DNA of 64,000 bases from positions 39,945,797-40,009,796 of the forward strand of contig NC_087071.1 of assembly GCF_963678635.1 (NCBI RefSeq), in the 5' to 3' direction. The position numbers were made by a program, and so were the translations under genes. Positions 12,606-23,120 of this stretch are shown in pieces. The DNA comes from Symsagittifera roscoffensis (Eukaryota; Xenacoelomorpha; Acoela; Convolutidae). The notes below the pieces were generated by a model that did no database searches, was not told the DNA's origin, and saw only the letters and a program-made list of their open reading frames with translations. Within the stretch, counting starts at the first letter, position 1; each line of letters begins with the position of its first letter.

Positions 12606-13584
12606 TATGAAAAACGCCTGCAAAAATTGTACGCAGAACAAATAAAACTGATCACTTTCCCAATTTTTTTTTTGAACCAATCGAAACTTTCAAAACAAAA
12701 ACTTCAAATTTCGTTTGAACTTCTTATCATTCAACCTGATGAAATCTTAAAACTAAATTTTATTTCCATAATAAAACATCCAGAAGACAAAGTTAGTACA
12801 CGACAGCAAGAAACTTCCCTATTCAATAACAGCTATTTTAGTGCAATCCACTACCATATACACCTTGATATGAAATTTTATTAGACAATTAGTAGATTTT
12901 TTCAAGAAATATCACTCTCTGATTTAGAAACACTCCATCATTTATGTGAATTCGAAAGAACACAAATACCACGATCGTTCGCTTTAGCAGTATTTAAAAT
13001 ACCTTACGCATGATATCTCTTTCCAGGCAACCGATTTAAATTCATTGACTATGAAGGAAATATCCTTCTGGTAGTATAGATGCACTGAAAAAATTTCACA
13101 ACCTTATGTTTTGAAGATGAAATATATTACAAACGAATAGCTATATTCATAAAAGTTAAAGAGTTTTTTGTAAATACACTATAACGACGTACAATTTTTT
13201 GGGATATAGCTTTCCAATGTGGATGGGAAAATAGCCAAAAACGTAGTACTGCTTAATCAAAACGAAAATGAAAATTATTATCTCACGAATTACCCTTCAT
13301 TAAAGCCATCATTTGAAAAATTTTCACCCAAGCTCGTAATCCAATCATATATTCAAAATCATTTTTTTCTAGATCAGAAATACAACATCACTTTCGAACA
13401 CAAACTCATTTTTTTCAAACTTTTTGAAACTCATTTTTTTGAGTTTCAAAAAGTTCTCAATAAAATGGATACAATACAAAGACAATCAATTGATCAAAAT
13501 TTACGAAAACTAACTGAAACAACAGGCTTCTCTGATATTTTTTCACAAAACTATAGAGAATACTTTGAGGATATTGAAGACTGA
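12606..13584 (+). pseudogene. Decayed plus-strand reading frame of array unit 6
   Basis: Unit 6 counterpart of the frame at 4659-5597. It keeps two fairly long open stretches (12627-12884 and 13219-13584); the second reads through into the MDTIQRQSIDQNLRKL block and its acidic end. No domain recognised. Relative to the other units it is the best preserved, but it is still broken. Confidence 0.5.
13420..13453. repeat. Perfect 14-bp palindrome arms in array unit 6
   Basis: CTTTTTGAAACTCA, a T-run, then TGAGTTTCAAAAAG. The right arm continues into normal unit sequence, so the left arm looks like an inverted copy made from the neighbouring template. Confidence 0.85.
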
Positions 13585-13758
13585 ATATATCCTAACGGCG
13601 AAAAGTACCGTCCAAAGGATATTTCACCAAATTTTACCGTTAGTTTTTTTCAATCATAAAAACGAACTCTAGCTTTTCTAGGATGGCCCTGCTATTTATG
13701 ATAAAGATTAACTATTTTATACTCAATGTTCGTTTTTTTTTTCAATTTATCTTTTCAC

Positions 13759-14340
13759 TAAAAAAATTTAGAACACAAGTGCAGCACTTACATAGAAGTT
13801 AATAGACAAGCAATCGTAGCAAGCACTTTGTTTGCAGGATATTTGGAATGTTTTCCACATGAGTTGATAAAATACTCCTTGTCGACCAAATTAGCGAATA
13901 CAACAAAAAACTATCTACACTATACCAAATGAATATGGCACTCTACATGACAATACAAAAATATCTGCTTCAACAAAAAAAAACATTAAAAAACCACCAG
14001 CTAACATAGGCCTGAACATCCGAGTCCTCGGCTAACTCAGTTCATATTGCACGCACAGGAGCACGAAGACATTTTTAAGGAACGCCTTCTAACCCTACAA
14101 CCCAATTTCTTTTTAGCTATTCGCGTTCAACTCAATGATATTCCCATCATCCGCAACAGACTAACACTCCAGATTTTTTAGTTTGTCACTCTCCAACTTT
14201 CCTCCAAAATACATTTGTACAAACAACAAACGACAACTAACTGAACTTAGTCGTTGATGAAAATGCGGTAGTTCTTGTCACCACCTACTGCATCTTCCTA
14301 CTTTTCTGGACCGCCTACTGCAATTTTACTAACCCTCTGA
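13759..14340. other. Unique sequence right of the tandem array
   Basis: AT-rich with a C-richer stretch from about 14000. Scattered short coding-like segments on the plus strand lead into the open frame at 14341, but nothing is recognised. No right TIR of the element is present. Confidence 0.4.
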
Positions 14341-14904
14341 ACTTTCCCCCCAGAAAACCACCAAGATAATGAACTATTTCATTACCTTATTAATCAACTG
14401 TCTACTGCACTTCGCAAAAAACAATTTACTGCCATCGGGTTAAATCAGACCCTCAACCGATTCATAGCATCACGCGCTAACCGATTTTCAGTTAAACACT
14501 ACGATCATGCTATAACCCGATATACGGAAGACACCACAAACGAAGATTACACAAACACTAACCCTCAACTAACAGTGAAATTTTTCATTGAATCCGAACA
14601 CATATTCCATCTAGATAGCGCTAACAAAAATTTTGATAAACTAATTGCTCGCGCACTAACAAACAGTAACGCATACGAATCATTTTCAACCAACTTTTAT
14701 CATTTCGCACTCACATTTCAATTCTTTACACCTAAGGAACGAGACTTTTACTGCTCACATGAAATCATGTTAAGGACAAAACTAGCCCACACGTACACAT
14801 ATTATAAAGTTATACAAAAACATTACATAACTAACCCAGCAGTACGTAACCCACAACACCGTTTTATGTTTACTGACTCAAAGTATTATCTCTTCTTTTC
14901 TTAA
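14341..14904 (+). CDS. Open 187-codon frame, unknown protein (possible exon)
   Basis: The frame is open from after a stop at 14338-14340 to a TAA at 14902-14904. It has no early ATG, but a pyrimidine-rich acceptor-like CTTTCCCCCCAG ends at 14353, so it could be an exon starting at 14354. The peptide is polar and rich in Asn, Thr, Phe and Tyr. It includes DNELFHYLINQLSTALRKKQ, later FHLDSANKNFDKLIARAL, and a Phe/Tyr-rich stretch with FTPKERDFYCSHEIML. A further 62-codon open stretch follows at about 15053-15240. There is no transmembrane segment or known domain. It lies 0.6 kb right of the six-unit array on the same strand as the array's frame, so it may be another part of that element. Real coding status is uncertain. 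Confidence 0.35.
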   Translation, partial: TFPPENHQDNELFHYLINQLSTALRKKQFTAIGLNQTLNRFIASRANRFSVKHYDHAITRYTEDTTNEDYTNTNPQLTVKFFIESEHIFHLDSANKNFDKLIARALTNSNAYESFSTNFYHFALTFQFFTPKERDFYCSHEIMLRTKLAHTYTYYKVIQKHYITNPAVRNPQHRFMFTDSKYYLFFS

Positions 14905-15052
14905 AATTCACTGGTTGTATTATTCAACTAAGTTACACGGCATCCTCCGTTACTATGATCACATGAGACAAATGGATATATTCTGCCCACTAAGCCACGT
15001 TTTCCTCATTGATGACGCGCGCCCACTCATTGTACGCATGAATACATGTAGA

Positions 15053-15240
15053 CCATTGAAAAAACCCTATTAGACTTTGTTCACAATACAAAATTTAACC
15101 ACATTTTATCTAATCTTATTCAAAACACAAATCAAGAATTTTCACTACGTACCAAAGAAGTTAACATCAGAGCGCTTGAATATTTTGGCCTTTGCTTCAT
15201 TTTAAAAACGAAATCTGCATGCTTGCCAAACTTTTCTTAA
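15053..15240 (+). other. Short open frame after the 187-codon frame
   Basis: Sixty-two codons open on the plus strand after an ATGTAG acceptor-like site. The peptide includes TLLDFVHNTKFNHILSNLIQ. Its composition resembles that of the preceding frame. No family recognised. Confidence 0.2.
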
Positions 15241-15967
15241 CATCAGATACGATCAAAACTAACAATAAAGGACCCTCATAATTTTGAATACAATTGTTGA
15301 AACTAACAAGCAAAGCAATGCACTCAAAGTTTCTTGTTTTCAAAAATTCAATTAATCACTCAAACTGATTTATCTAAGAGCATCAAATTTCATAAAAAAA
15401 GCACTAAATTATTAATTCTGTAGTAGGGTTCAAAAAAATCAAAGTTGTAAATTATTAAGATGAAAACAAATTTCAAGGAACTAACATCTTTATGTGTTCT
15501 TTTTTTTTGTAAATTCAGATAAAAATTTTTTAATTGCGCATTTTTCACACACTCTTTCCACAAACTCGCACAACTCGCCCACTTAAAGTAGTTAAAAAAT
15601 GAGTTTCAAGTTTCAAATCTAACTGATAACAACTCTAACTTGTTTTCACGCGTTTCAAACTTTCCCTTAACAAGCTTGAAACCAATTATAAGTGAGCTTA
15701 AACTATCCAACGCAGCTTACTAACACCACAAAACCACCTACCTGTACAAGAAAGTCCCACGGTACTCAGACCAGATAAAACCCAGAACAAAACTGGATAA
15801 AAAATTCTTTTGAAACCTCCTTTCAAATTTTATCGAAACCACTTGAAACACCAAAATGTTAAATGAAAAACCCAAAACAAAACAATCTGTTTTCGATAAA
15901 AGGACTCAGCCAAAAAGAAAAAAAAACACCTTTAAATAAAGAACAAAAAATTTAATTAAAAAAAGAG

Positions 15968-16066
15968 ACTCTGCTCAACGAGACGGTACAACCAGAACCA
16001 CGTCGATCGAGGTACATGCTCCCAGCATGTGCTACGACCCTGATCCTCAATTTTCGTTGAGCAACT
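15968..16066. repeat. Short inverted-repeat pair around a 70-bp core
   Basis: CTGCTCAACGAGA near 15968 faces TTTCGTTGAGCAAC near 16053. The core is GC-richer than its surroundings. This could be a tiny MITE or a foldback; no second copy was noticed. Confidence 0.35.
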
Positions 16067-16807
16067 TTTGAAAATAATCAAAACTAAATCACGCTTTTTC
16101 GAAATTGAATAATAAACATCATATCTAAATTTTATCTCACTGACAAGTTGTAGATTTGAAAAGCAATGTAAAACAATTTTTTTAGAGCAAACGGAACGAG
16201 CAGCAAAAGGAGATGAAAACTCGACACACTCCAACCCAGGAATGGCAAATCTATTGGCTTGTTGCCGTAATCACAACTCTCACAGGATTTGAATTATGTG
16301 CCTAACGTTTTCTCAATGGAGTCCATTGAAGAAAAACAATGGCAAACTCGATGTGGAATTCGTATACGGATCGAAGTCACTTGGCGCTTCACACAGGAAA
16401 GTCCATCTTTTTTTTGCAAGTAGTCTCGCTCTAGCTTAACAGTAACAACTCCTCGTTACATCAATCTGAAATCTTGAGACAATCACTTAAGAAGATCTTC
16501 AATTAAAGGAGACCCACTTCTGGAACTTGAACAAATGTACTCCTTCTCTCTACAAAGACAACTACATCTCTCCTTCCTTCACGCAGTCACTGTTTGAAAA
16601 GAAACAACTCCAAAGAACAGAAAGACCCCCGTCCATCCTTCACTAAAACAAAAAATTTAAAAATTAAAAAAATTTTCTACACCCCGAATGGGTGGAACCA
16701 GTTTAAAACTAGTACTTATAACCACTTATATTCTTGATAAACTATCACTCTAAAGTGTTTCTTACTAACCAATCATGGTCCATAACTAACACTGACTATT
16801 ATTTGTA

Positions 16808-16835
16808 GTGCTGAAACTACTTGTAGTTTCAGCAC
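16808..16835. repeat. Perfect 13-bp hairpin, 2-base loop
   Basis: GTGCTGAAACTAC, loop TT, GTAGTTTCAGCAC. The stem is perfect and stands alone in an AT-rich spacer. No T-run follows directly, so it is not an obvious Pol III terminator. Confidence 0.7.
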
Positions 16836-17859
16836 CAGAGCAATTTGAATATAACTTAGAAGACATTGTTCTCTTTCGAAACAGTTCCAGATATCTCGCA
16901 AAAACCAGTATACGCTAGATCTTTTGAGAATAGGAGATATAAGTAAGATTAAGTTTCGTATTAGATTAAGAAGTTGCACGAACCTATCCCGCCGAAAGAA
17001 TGATAGCTTGACGAACAGACGTTGTACCTTATCTGAAATTACGCTGTGAGTGAGCCACTCCCGACTTAAACTCAGCGTTTTTACCTAAAAACTCAAGTGT
17101 GCTCATGTGAAGCCAAGTCGCCGTTTTACTTGACAAATCAAGTAACTTATTCAAACTCACGTGTCAACAAACCACGCTTACAAGTCAAAAAAGTTCCTAT
17201 GTTTTCAAGTAATTACCCTTGACAAATTTTAACAGAGAATTCGATTTGCGTCGAGCACATGGAAAAAATCGTGTTTAGTCAATTGAAAAAATTCATCAGA
17301 TACATTCAAAAACTGGTCAAATTATTTAATACTGTTCAAAAATAGAGTGCAAAAGCAATTTTTTTCTTTGTGAAAGTCAGATTTCCATTTGTCACTTGCT
17401 CCGATCGTAATAATTTTGTAACATTCGCCCAATTACTACACAGCGACGGAGCGTAGAAAAAGTACCTATTGACGACTGGCAGGCGTCAGTTACCTTAATT
17501 CTACTCGTTTCTCGACCTTGCCAGTTGATTTTCTGGTCTGTCTAGGGCTAAGTAAAAAGTTACTATTTTTAGGCCATCAGTCAAACGACTTTTGATCAGC
17601 TTTCGTTTACATGCGGACACAACCACATAGCTGAGTCTCGGATCCTCAGACTACGTGATGGCTGTTAAAAACACGGCTCGAACACCTTATTTTATTATGT
17701 TTTTGTGTGACAGTTCTATATTAAATCCATTGGAGATGGATTGACCCTTTCCTCTTTCTATCTACTCATACTCTAAAATATCAAATTATACCGGTGTTAA
17801 TTCAAAGTTCTACGACATCCAAGTAGCTACAAAGTCAGTTTTATATAGTCTTTTCACAT

Positions 17860-17960
17860 ACAACAGTCTCTGGGGGGCCAAGCCTCCGCTCCCGTGTTCT
17901 TCTCGAGATAACGCTGTTATCTCTCCCAATTTGTGGCACGGGAGGGTTCCGTGGAATATC
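17860..17960. repeat. GC-rich foldback segment
   Basis: Contains the perfect hairpin GAGATAAC-GCT-GTTATCTC at 17905-17923. It lies between GCTCCCGTG and GTGGCACGGGAGGG, which pair partly with each other, so a larger nested fold is possible. The GC content stands out from the flanks. Function unknown. Confidence 0.4.
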
Positions 17961-18486
17961 CCTTCCCCACTGAAGCTTCCTTCTCCACTAAATTCCACTG
18001 CTAAGGCTCTTATTGTGTGTTATTGCCACGATAAGAGGCTTCTTTTCTCTCGTTCTCTCGTGCGACTGTTTTCCGGTTTATCTGTCGTTGTTGTGTTTTT
18101 TCGTCCTTTTCAGTCAAAATGGCCGTCTTTTTGTATTTCTCAGAAATACTGGCCCGTCAATCGAAATTTTAAAAATTCAAATTTTCAGAATATCTAGACC
18201 CTCCTTCGCAGCACTTTTTTGTTGCTAAGGCTTTTAGTCCTTGTTTTCTGTGTCGCCGGAAGGTTGCACTGTGCCAATCCGGCAGAATGGCACATTTAGA
18301 AAGTAACATTTGTCAAAGTAACAATCGAAACTAGAAATTTGCATGCTTTGATTTCATCACTATGATAACCGAGTAGTCAAAACGTCTAACTTTGTTGAGA
18401 AATAGATGAATGCACATTTTAAATTATGCACTTTGCCAGAAAAAAGCAATTTAAATGTATGCCCGAAAGTGGGCTTCTTTCAGCCT

Positions 18487-18714
18487 CCCGGGTCGAGATC
18501 CCGCTCAAAAACCGCTCAAGATTTGAGCGGTTTGAGCAGTTTTCCAGCAAGATTTGAGCGGTTTGGGCGGTTTGGGCGGTGTTTTTTTGGAAAAACCGCT
18601 CAAACCGCTCAAATCTTGCTTAAAAAACCGCTCAAAAACCGCTCATTTCTTGCGGTGATTTTTGAACGGTTTTTCAAGCAAGATTTGAGCGGTTTTTGAG
18701 CGGTCTTCCCGGGT
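18487..18714. repeat. Palindromic CCGCTCAAA array, left block
   Basis: Begins with the leader CCCGGGTCGAGATC (18487-18500) and then alternates CCGCTCAAA with its complement TTTGAGCGG. Clear folds are 18511-18531 (9-bp stem) and 18547-18573 paired with 18593-18619 (about 27 bp, one mismatch). The block ends at another leader, CCCGGGTCGAGGTC, at 18708. Confidence 0.8.
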
Positions 18715-19130
18715 CGAGGTCTCAGACTCATGTCCATAGTTTCGCGACAAAACTTTGGCATGTCCTGACTTTCCAGACCAAAATTAGGCATGTCCAGGCT
18801 TTGGCGACCAACACATGGCATTTCCAGACTTTTGCGACCATAATGATCCGTTGCAATTATCGCGCCGAAGCAGAGGTGGCGCGACCAAAACATCGCGACT
18901 CATATTTGGTATGTCCAGATTCTCGCGACCAAGAGTTGCCATTTCCAGACTTTCGCGACCGAAAAACTAAGGCGCGACTTTCGCGACCTAGGCGGAAACG
19001 GCGCGACTCCAAAGACAACGGCGCGACCGTTTGGCCAGCGCGACCAAAATGTGCACTTTCAAAATGTACACTTTCAATGTATTCATTGTGGTGCGTAATT
19101 TATACTGCCTTCGCTGCGCGACTCAGTTTC
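18708..19130 (+). repeat. CGAC-type degenerate tandem array
   Basis: Starts with the leader CCCGGGTCGAGGTCTCAGAC. It continues as degenerate units of the form GGCATGTCCAGACTTTCGCGACCAAAA, each about 30-40 bp, becoming GCGCGACC-rich near the right end. The same grammar (a TATGT/CATGT word, a CGACT, an S-GACC, then AAAATTGGG) appears at 43450-43990, 56890-57450 and 60674-64000. A 152-codon open frame on the plus strand here is a by-product of the repeat. Confidence 0.75.
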
Positions 19131-19132
19131 AG

Positions 19133-19205
19133 GGCCGCATGGTCTAACGGATAAGGCGTCTGACTTCGAATCAGAAGATTGGGGGATCGAATCCCTCTGT
19201 AGTCG
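19133..19205 (+). tRNA. tRNA-Arg (anticodon UCG)
   Basis: A 73-nt cloverleaf without intron. The anticodon stem TCTGA/TCAGA encloses the loop CTTCGAA (anticodon TCG at 19166-19168, reading CGA). The D arm carries the A-box-like GGTCTAACGGATAAGG, and the T arm GGGGG/CCCTC encloses ATCGAAT. The acceptor stem GGCCGCA with TGTAGTC has one C-A mismatch and two G-T pairs, and T54 is A, so this copy is slightly off consensus. A T5 run follows at once. It is embedded between palindromic arrays, so it may be a working gene or a copy carried with the repeat. Confidence 0.85.
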
Positions 19206-19207
19206 AA

Positions 19208-19212
19208 TTTTT
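19208..19212 (+). terminator. Pol III T5 terminator of tRNA-Arg
   Basis: A TTTTT run three bases after the discriminator G at 19205, the usual spacing for RNA polymerase III termination. Confidence 0.75.
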
Positions 19213-19213
19213 G

Positions 19214-19405
19214 TTAATAAATCTTGCGCGGTTTTTGAGCGGTTTTTTTAGATAATCCGCTCAAAACCGTTCAAATCTTGCGCGGTTTTTGAGCGATTTT
19301 TTAGATAAACCGTTCAAAAACCGCTCATTTTGAAGCAAGATTTTGAGCGTAATTGTCTAAAAAAACCGCTCAAACCGCTCAAATCTAGTTGAAAAATCTC
19401 GACTC
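19214..19405. repeat. Palindromic CCGCTCAAA array, right block
   Basis: The same CCGCTCAAA / TTTGAGCGG alternation as 18487-18714, resuming right after the tRNA. It ends in AATCTCGACTCGAGCT, close to the reverse complement of the left block's leader. The two blocks plus the enclosed array and tRNA thus form one foldback unit of about 0.92 kb. Confidence 0.75.
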
Positions 19406-19769
19406 GAGCTGCCTCGTTTTGCAGTAAAACAATTAAACTTAGCAGGAGGGGTTCAAACAATTCCTAGCTATTACTTATTCTAGGTTTCGTTCATGAGGTT
19501 GGTTGTTGTGGTCAATGTTAATGTTTAGTAGTGGTCGTCTGCGGTTGATTTCACTGATTTTCGATATCATGGTTTTCTACTGAGAAGTCGAGATTAATTG
19601 AGGCAATTAAAATGACGGGTATTTTGGCAAGTTTTCGTCGTGTTTTGACTTCGTCAAGAAGTCGGGTCTGACCGTCAAGTATGACAATACGTTACCCACC
19701 AGCCACGGTCAACGCGGATTCATGTCTTAAAATACCCAAACAAATTTTTTGTCATTGATGCTGTGTTAC

Positions 19770-20696
19770 CCCGGGTTGACCTCCTTTACCGAAAATGGTT
19801 ATCATACAATTCCATACATCAAGTGTATGGAAAAATGCTTGTCATACAATTTTCATACAATTTCTAAAAATGGTTGAAAACTGGTATAAACTTATTTCTG
19901 TGGATGTTTGATTCTTTTAAAACAGTCTGGTGATAAGAAACGGAGGTTCTCGTTTTTTGAAAAAAATGCTTATCATACAATTCCCATATATGGGAATTGT
20001 ATGACTGGCATTTTTTTGATGGCGACACAAAAAAATTTTTCAATTAATTTTGAAAATTTGTCCCAAAAAAATTTTCGTTTTTTTTTTCAACCGCAAATCG
20101 AATATCGGAACGCGAACAAAAATTTTTCGAAATTTTTTTTTGCATGCAAAATTTAGTATTTTGTGTGCATAACGTAGTCCTGGATACGATAAAATTGACT
20201 TTTATTTTTTTTCACTTAAGTTTTTTTTTCAAAAATGCTGAAAATTCCTATTTTCTCTGTATGGGGTGTTAATGTAAGACTTGATCAATGTCTGATAACT
20301 TGAAAATTCAACAATTTAAAATTAACATCTTTAAAAAATTTTGCCAAAGAATAAAAGTTCGTTACTTTTGGTATATCAATTGTGAAAAACATCCAAATTC
20401 AGGTCGTTTGCTATGCATTGTAAATGCAAGACCGTCCAACTTTTGGTGTTTTGAGTAACCAAGGTCTTTGTCACTTGTGTTCGGTTGCAAACACAGCCGA
20501 AAATTTTTCAGAAACTAAATTTGGAAAGAAAAAATCAAAATTTTTCGTTTATGGAAAAACATCTATCATACAATTTTCATATATGGAAAAATGTTTATCA
20601 TAGAGACTTCATACAATGTTCTGTATGCATGGAATTGTTGACAAGAAGTTCTTCATAAATGGAAATTGTATGGTTAGAAGTTTTGGTCAACCCGGG
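19770..20696. mobile_element. Palindromic element with 12-bp CCCGGG inverted termini
   Basis: CCCGGGTTGACC at 19770-19781 is the exact reverse complement of GGTCAACCCGGG at 20685-20696. Just inside both ends lie copies of a word close to ATCATACAATTNCATA in direct and inverted order (near 19808, 19851, 19972, 20566 and 20597). The middle is AT-rich with no convincing gene. No target-site duplication could be made out. Length 927 bp, close to the 0.92-kb unit at 18487-19405. Class unknown. Confidence 0.6.
19974..20003. repeat. Perfect 30-bp palindrome
   Basis: CATACAATTCCCATA followed directly by its reverse complement, with no loop. It lies inside the CCCGGG-bounded element and is built from two of that element's repeat words in inverted order. 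Confidence 0.9.
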
Positions 20697-20699
20697 ACT

Positions 20700-22985
20700 T
20701 GGTCCATTTTTTTCTTGGCAGGAGCGTCGAGATAATTTTAGGATTAGGTGCTTCCAAATACGTGTGGATGGCTTAGGAACGAATTTCTACTATAGAGTGA
20801 CTGTCGAAGGCTGATAGTTTCTGATTGATGACATGATGGCAGGCTAGCATGATTTGGTAAGAGTAAGTTTTTGTCTTCGGCTTCGGGACAAACGGTTGCA
20901 ACTGCTTTCATTAAGTGTCCATGAAGTGTTCAACTTTGCAGAGAAGAGTTAGGAATGTGTCGTAGTTCAAAATTTGCAATCCGACTACCGCGAAAAACGA
21001 TTTTCCAAAAATATGACGAGTTCTTGAACTCCTCCGCGCTGAGGCACATGCGCGGCGTCAAATTTCCATCAGATATCCTTGTTTCGAAATTTTTCGCGCA
21101 GGATAGTTGTCGTGGTAGCGCCTGACTTATTTTTCATCAGCGGTGAAAACTTTCCATTATCGGAGTTATTTGACTGGGAGTTCGAAAACTTGGAGTTTCT
21201 ATGCAGACCAAGAAGAATCTGAGGGCGTTCATATCCTTATTTCCATTTGAAGAATGTTTTTTTTTTCTAAACCTGCGTAGGTGAAGGCTGGTTGTCCTTG
21301 TGTGTTGCTCATCACAAGTAGAGTCCTAATGCTTTGATCAGAATGTATGTTTCAGGAAGATGTCCATCCAAAATGTGGGGGAGGTTTGCTAGCAAAGCCC
21401 GATAAATGGGAAAGGTGTCAAATGCGGCTGATTTGCGCAAAATTGTGGTCTCTTTGAAAAGCGCAGAATTTCAAGCTGAAATATTCTTAAAGATAGGGTC
21501 CTTGCTCTCGTTTTATCCATAGGTAGAAGAAATCGATTTCTTTGTTGCGGTGCTGTTGTTGGTTTTGTTCCTTGAAAGCTGCTGCTGCTGCGCGTAAAGT
21601 TTACGTAATATGTTATTTGCATAAGCCGTTGCCAAGAAGATACCTGTTAGTATGCAACAAAATAGTGTTTTCAGTTTTCACTGAAGATTGAATAGACTGA
21701 AACGCAGATGACTGTTAGGGGCGGTACTGTTGTAGTTCTGTTAGTCACTCTGCTGTTGTTTGTTTCGTTAATATTGGTTTTTACCTCTGTCATTCGGTTT
21801 GATGTCTTTTCTGCTGCTGTCGTAGAAAGGGTTGATTAGTTCACTGACTGGAGCCGCGGTGATTGTTTCTCAGGTTGATGAATGAGTTATGGTCTTATAA
21901 CCATCTAGAATTGTTGTGGAAATATCAGAATGGTAATCCTCCTGTCTCGTCATTGGCTTTGTTTAGCTGTCCTGAACAATGTCTCCAGTAAGACACCAGT
22001 TCAACCTGTATAAAAAAACGTGCTACGTTTTGTCGATCCTTGAATCCATCAAAGCGCTGTCGTTTTGTCTGTCTACATATGAGTTATGTTGATTCTGATA
22101 CGTTGTTCAGACTTGAAGAATTTTGCTCAAAATTCTCCGAGCACTGCTGCTTGACCCTCGAGTTTTTTTTTAATTTAGAGGGGCAGCTTTAATTTTCTTA
22201 GTAGAAAAGTCTTACTGCTTTCATGTGTGTTACTGTAACTGTAGAAGAAATAGGCGACTGCGGGTAGGCTGGTGTATGGCGCATCCAAGAAAACATACAG
22301 GATGATCCAACGTCCTGAGGTGGTTTCATTCTTTGAGAAGGTCAAAAAAGATTTGGCAAAGTGTCTTCTGTCGAGATGCCCTATTTCATTCCTTTTATAC
22401 GTAGAGTTTGTTGCATGATTCGTAGGCGTTTGATGAATTGTGCTTCTTTTTGAATGGTATCAATTATCATAGAGAGGATTGCACCATGTTACTTATTTCT
22501 TTTGGAAGCCGTTGAGCTTGTTCCTGTTAAATTGAGGGTGTCGCTAGGATTCTGCATCTCATTTCGGGAGAGCGTCTGTAGAGTTGAAGATCAACTATAT
22601 GTTTCAGAGTTGTTGATCTTTGTTTTTCTGGAATGTACTGTCAAGTTTAAACCTCCAGTCTGCAGAATTTAATCTTCCAATTTGGTCGCTGAGCTAATGT
22701 CTTTCGTTGACTAAAAAACGTGTCCATGTAAGTGTTGGCAAAAACAAAGGGCAGTACGATGGGTTATTCTGTTTCATTGTCATCTGCGCTTTCAATTAAT
22801 GCATAGTTTGTACCCATGTTGAGTTTGCTTGAACACAAACTGAAGGTATTCGAAGATTTAGTGCTTTTCCTCTTCTCAAAGAAAGCAAGGGAGTTTGCGG
22901 TCATCCTGTCGAGCAAAGAGTTGCATGTATATTGACTCAATTCTGGATGAGATCGGGAGTTGTTGTTCCCAAAATTTGGCAACAA
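20700..22985 (-). mobile_element. BEL/Pao-type retroelement fossil, pol region
   Basis: On the minus strand the best-preserved part, about 22680-22960, matches the BEL/Pao reverse transcriptase region. It shows a QDDRKLPCFL-like block, then an NYAL...A.DN stretch, and a YMD position where the catalytic YMDD box belongs. Sequence down to about 21900 is consistent with the rest of RT and RNase H but is hard to read. From 21900 to 20700 only the strand composition (T/G-rich on plus) supports continuity. A fossil with many breaks, probably old. No LTRs identified. The gag-type fossil at 31.2-33.3 kb has the same orientation, but there is no proof they belong together. Confidence 0.55.
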
Positions 22986-23120
22986 CTACAAGTAGATTGA
23001 AATAAAAAAACAATTCTGAGAGAAGCATATCGCTTAAACAAAAAACAAAGTGAATTGCTTGCATCGAGATTGGTCAAGCACATTTAGGTCTGTCGAGAAT
23101 GGTCAAATTATACAAATTTT

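Larger units (their letters stand above)
11949..13758 (+). repeat. Tandem array unit 6 (about 1810 bp), right edge of array
   Basis: A long-form unit. Its minus-strand exon-like segment is 12196-12327. Near its right end it carries an extra AT-rich palindrome (13420-13453) that the other units lack. After the TTTCAATTTATCTTTTCACT block at 13741-13759 the sequence becomes unique, so the array ends here. Confidence 0.88.
15241..17850. other. AT-rich spacer without recognisable genes
   Basis: Only short open frames on both strands, none with recognisable motifs. It holds an inverted repeat at 15968-16066 and a perfect hairpin at 16808-16835, listed separately. From about 17040 to 17220 the words AAGTCA/CAAGT recur without clear periodicity. 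Confidence 0.5.

Noticed and set aside
18406-19154. Open frames of 94-152 codons across 18.4-19.15 kb
   Set aside because: They run through palindromic and CGAC-type repeats on both strands; the peptides are periodic.
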